From positions 1-14,916 of the forward strand of contig DEXQ01000017.1 of the NCBI GenBank assembly GCA_002364215.1: 14,916 bases of DNA. Direction: 5' to 3'. Each line of letters opens with the position of its first letter. Position 1 is the first letter of the stretch. The DNA comes from Aequorivita sp. UBA3180. GTDB taxonomy: Bacteria > Bacteroidota > Bacteroidia > Flavobacteriales > Flavobacteriaceae. Shown one piece after another: positions 13,549-14,916 of this stretch. The position numbers and the translations under genes were made by a program. Below the pieces are notes generated by a model. That model worked only from the letters and a program-made list of their open reading frames with translations. It ran no database searches and had not been told where the DNA came from.

Positions 13549-14874
13549 ATGAGTAAACCTAAATTAAATAACGATGAAATTAAAAAACTCTATAATGAGT
13601 TATTTGATGATTCGAAATTTACACCGCAAAAAAGAGGGTTTGAATTTGAAAAACTAATTGAGGCGAAACTTGAAGCTGAAAATTTGGAACCAAGAGCAAG
13701 TTACAAACCAAAAGGAGAACAAGTTGATGGTTCATTCTTTTGGGAAGGACAGACTTATTTACTCGAAGCTAAATGGGTAAAGGATAAACTACCAGCATCA
13801 AGTATTTATGCATTCAAAGGGAAATTAGATGGTAAATTCCACACTAGTAGTGGTGTGTTTTTAGCAGTCAATGGATATAGCGATGACGTAGAAGATGCTT
13901 TGAAATTTGGAAAGTCTTTAAATATTTTACTTTTCGATACAAACGATATCTCAATGATATTTAACGGAGATGTTACCTTTCTTGAGGTTTTGAAATTTAA
14001 GCTTCGAGAAGCAGGAGATACTGGGAGTTTAAATGTTCCTTACAGACTAAAATCAAAAGTTGAAAATATATCCAAATCAGAAGATATAAGGTATTTTAAC
14101 CTAGCAACATTCAATAAGAAATACTCAAAGCAAACAAAATCAGAAGACTTATTAATATTTGTAGAAGGACGAAGTGATGTTTCAGCTATTGAAAAACTTC
14201 TTAAACCAATCGAATCTGGAAACCTACTATCTTATAAAATCGTAGTTCTTGAAGGTGTTAATAATATTAGACAATTACCATCTCTTTTAAACCTTTACGC
14301 AACTTACCATCAAACAAAAGGAGTAATTGTTATTCTGGATGATGACCAAGAAACGGTTAGAATGAAAAGTATCATTGAAGGTGTCGTTGAACAATTAGAA
14401 AATTCTTCAATTCCAGTTCAAACTAAATTCTTCTTTATAAATGAAGAATTGAAAGGAGTTTTAGGAAATATTATTACCGACAACTTGGAATTTAATTCAT
14501 TCTTTTTCAAAAAGTATCAATTATATGATGAATTGAAAAGCTTTATTGAAAATATAACGGCTGATTATTACGACCCAGAAATTGATATTCCAAAAGACAC
14601 GTTAAGAAGAACTATGGAAACCGCTGATTGGGATTTTGATAAACAGGAGATAAGATTTCCAGACAATACAGGATTTGACATTGCTATTCAAAATTTAGAA
14701 GATTTAATACAACACTTAAATGACGAAGTTGTGAGTGAAATGGACGGAAATATGCCTTTATATTGGTTAAAAGAAAAGGATTATTTGGATTATGATACCG
14801 AAGCTAGAGAATATTTGATTGATTATCATAAAGACAAAATTGAAAAAATTGGATGGAATAGTGACGATTTGTAA
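13549..14874 (+). CDS. Restriction-endonuclease-like / TOPRIM fusion, putative defence nuclease
   Basis: A 441-residue soluble protein with two catalytic-looking domains. Residues about 25-150 look like an Mrr-type PD-(D/E)XK nuclease: KRGFEFEKLIEAKLEAE, then QVDGSFFW with Asp60, then YLLEAKW with Glu73-x-Lys75. Residues about 198-300 look like a TOPRIM domain: LLIFVEGRSD with Glu206 and Asp210, and VIVILDDDQ with Asp264 and Asp266 (the DxD). The C-terminal third (300-441) is acidic and unassigned. No helicase or ATPase motif is present. Such nuclease pairings are typical of anti-phage or plasmid-control systems, but I do not recognise a named one. It is markedly AT-rich compared with the HTH gene before it and is bracketed by a 10-bp inverted repeat, both signs of recent acquisition. 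The ATG lacks a strong Shine-Dalgarno, as is usual in this phylum. Confidence 0.75.
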   Translation: MSKPKLNNDEIKKLYNELFDDSKFTPQKRGFEFEKLIEAKLEAENLEPRASYKPKGEQVDGSFFWEGQTYLLEAKWVKDKLPASSIYAFKGKLDGKFHTSSGVFLAVNGYSDDVEDALKFGKSLNILLFDTNDISMIFNGDVTFLEVLKFKLREAGDTGSLNVPYRLKSKVENISKSEDIRYFNLATFNKKYSKQTKSEDLLIFVEGRSDVSAIEKLLKPIESGNLLSYKIVVLEGVNNIRQLPSLLNLYATYHQTKGVIVILDDDQETVRMKSIIEGVVEQLENSSIPVQTKFFFINEELKGVLGNIITDNLEFNSFFFKKYQLYDELKSFIENITADYYDPEIDIPKDTLRRTMETADWDFDKQEIRFPDNTGFDIAIQNLEDLIQHLNDEVVSEMDGNMPLYWLKEKDYLDYDTEAREYLIDYHKDKIEKIGWNSDDL

Positions 14875-14882
14875 AAAAGCCA

Positions 14883-14911
14883 GTTGCCAACACCGGTAAC
14901 CGTTGCACAAC
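14883..14911. repeat. Right-hand palindromic element after the nuclease gene
   Basis: It contains GTTGCCAACA (14883-14892), the complement of the left element, then the palindrome GGTAACC (14895-14901), then GTTGCACAAC (14902-14911). Two GTTG...CAAC mini-palindromes flank a central palindrome, reminiscent of a folded recombination site such as an integron attC. Its 7-base arms do not exactly fit the attC core consensus GTTRRRY. The element may continue past the window end. Confidence 0.5.
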
Positions 14912-14916
14912 CCCTT

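Noticed and set aside
13514..14911. Classical integron attC sites
   Set aside because: The arms GTTGGCA and TGCCAAC do not fit GTTRRRY/RYYYAAC, the two elements are inverted instead of direct, and no integrase is in the window.

Overview
The window looks like chromosomal DNA of a marine-type Flavobacteriaceae (Bacteroidota). The evidence is several promoters of the Bacteroidota type (TTG about 19-20 nt before TAnnTTTG), a TonB-dependent receptor paired with a DUF4249 lipoprotein, a monomeric NADP-isocitrate dehydrogenase, weak Shine-Dalgarno sequences and high A+T. Genus cannot be fixed from the sequence alone.

Layout. From 1 to about 12650 every gene lies on the minus strand and reads as a housekeeping backbone. 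From right to left these are a DUF748/AsmA-like envelope protein, a TPR protein overlapping trmD (TAATG junction), an arsR/sdpR-type repressor, an SdpI-alpha/beta-hydrolase fusion, rplS (L19) with its own promoter and terminator, an 850-bp gene-free stretch rich in inverted repeats, the isocitrate dehydrogenase icd, a TonB-dependent receptor with its DUF4249 partner, and murQ overlapping a small DUF6095 membrane protein. The arsR-sdpI pair sits between trmD and rplS, which are often neighbours in bacteria, so it may be an insertion into the ribosomal/tRNA-modification cluster. The repressor gene has a perfect inverted repeat laid over a good promoter, which is the expected autoregulatory site.

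From about 12780 to the right end the strand switches to plus and the character changes to accessory DNA. First comes an orphan plus-strand terminator. It is followed by an array of ten tandem 21-bp units (12836-13067) plus a partial eleventh that runs into the start codon of a small helix-turn-helix/coiled-coil protein. Each unit carries an imperfect dyad around ATGGT-N6-ACCAT, and the period equals two turns of DNA. No spacers are present and the array looks like a multi-site operator or an iteron-like array. Next is an AT-rich gene encoding a fusion of a PD-(D/E)XK restriction-endonuclease-like domain with a TOPRIM domain, probably a DNA-targeting defence nuclease. It is bracketed by a 10-bp inverted repeat, GTTGCCAACA and its complement, which gives it a cassette-like appearance.

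The items most worth following up are the 21-bp array with its adjacent regulator, the endonuclease-TOPRIM fusion, and the SdpI-hydrolase fusion under an SdpR-like repressor.
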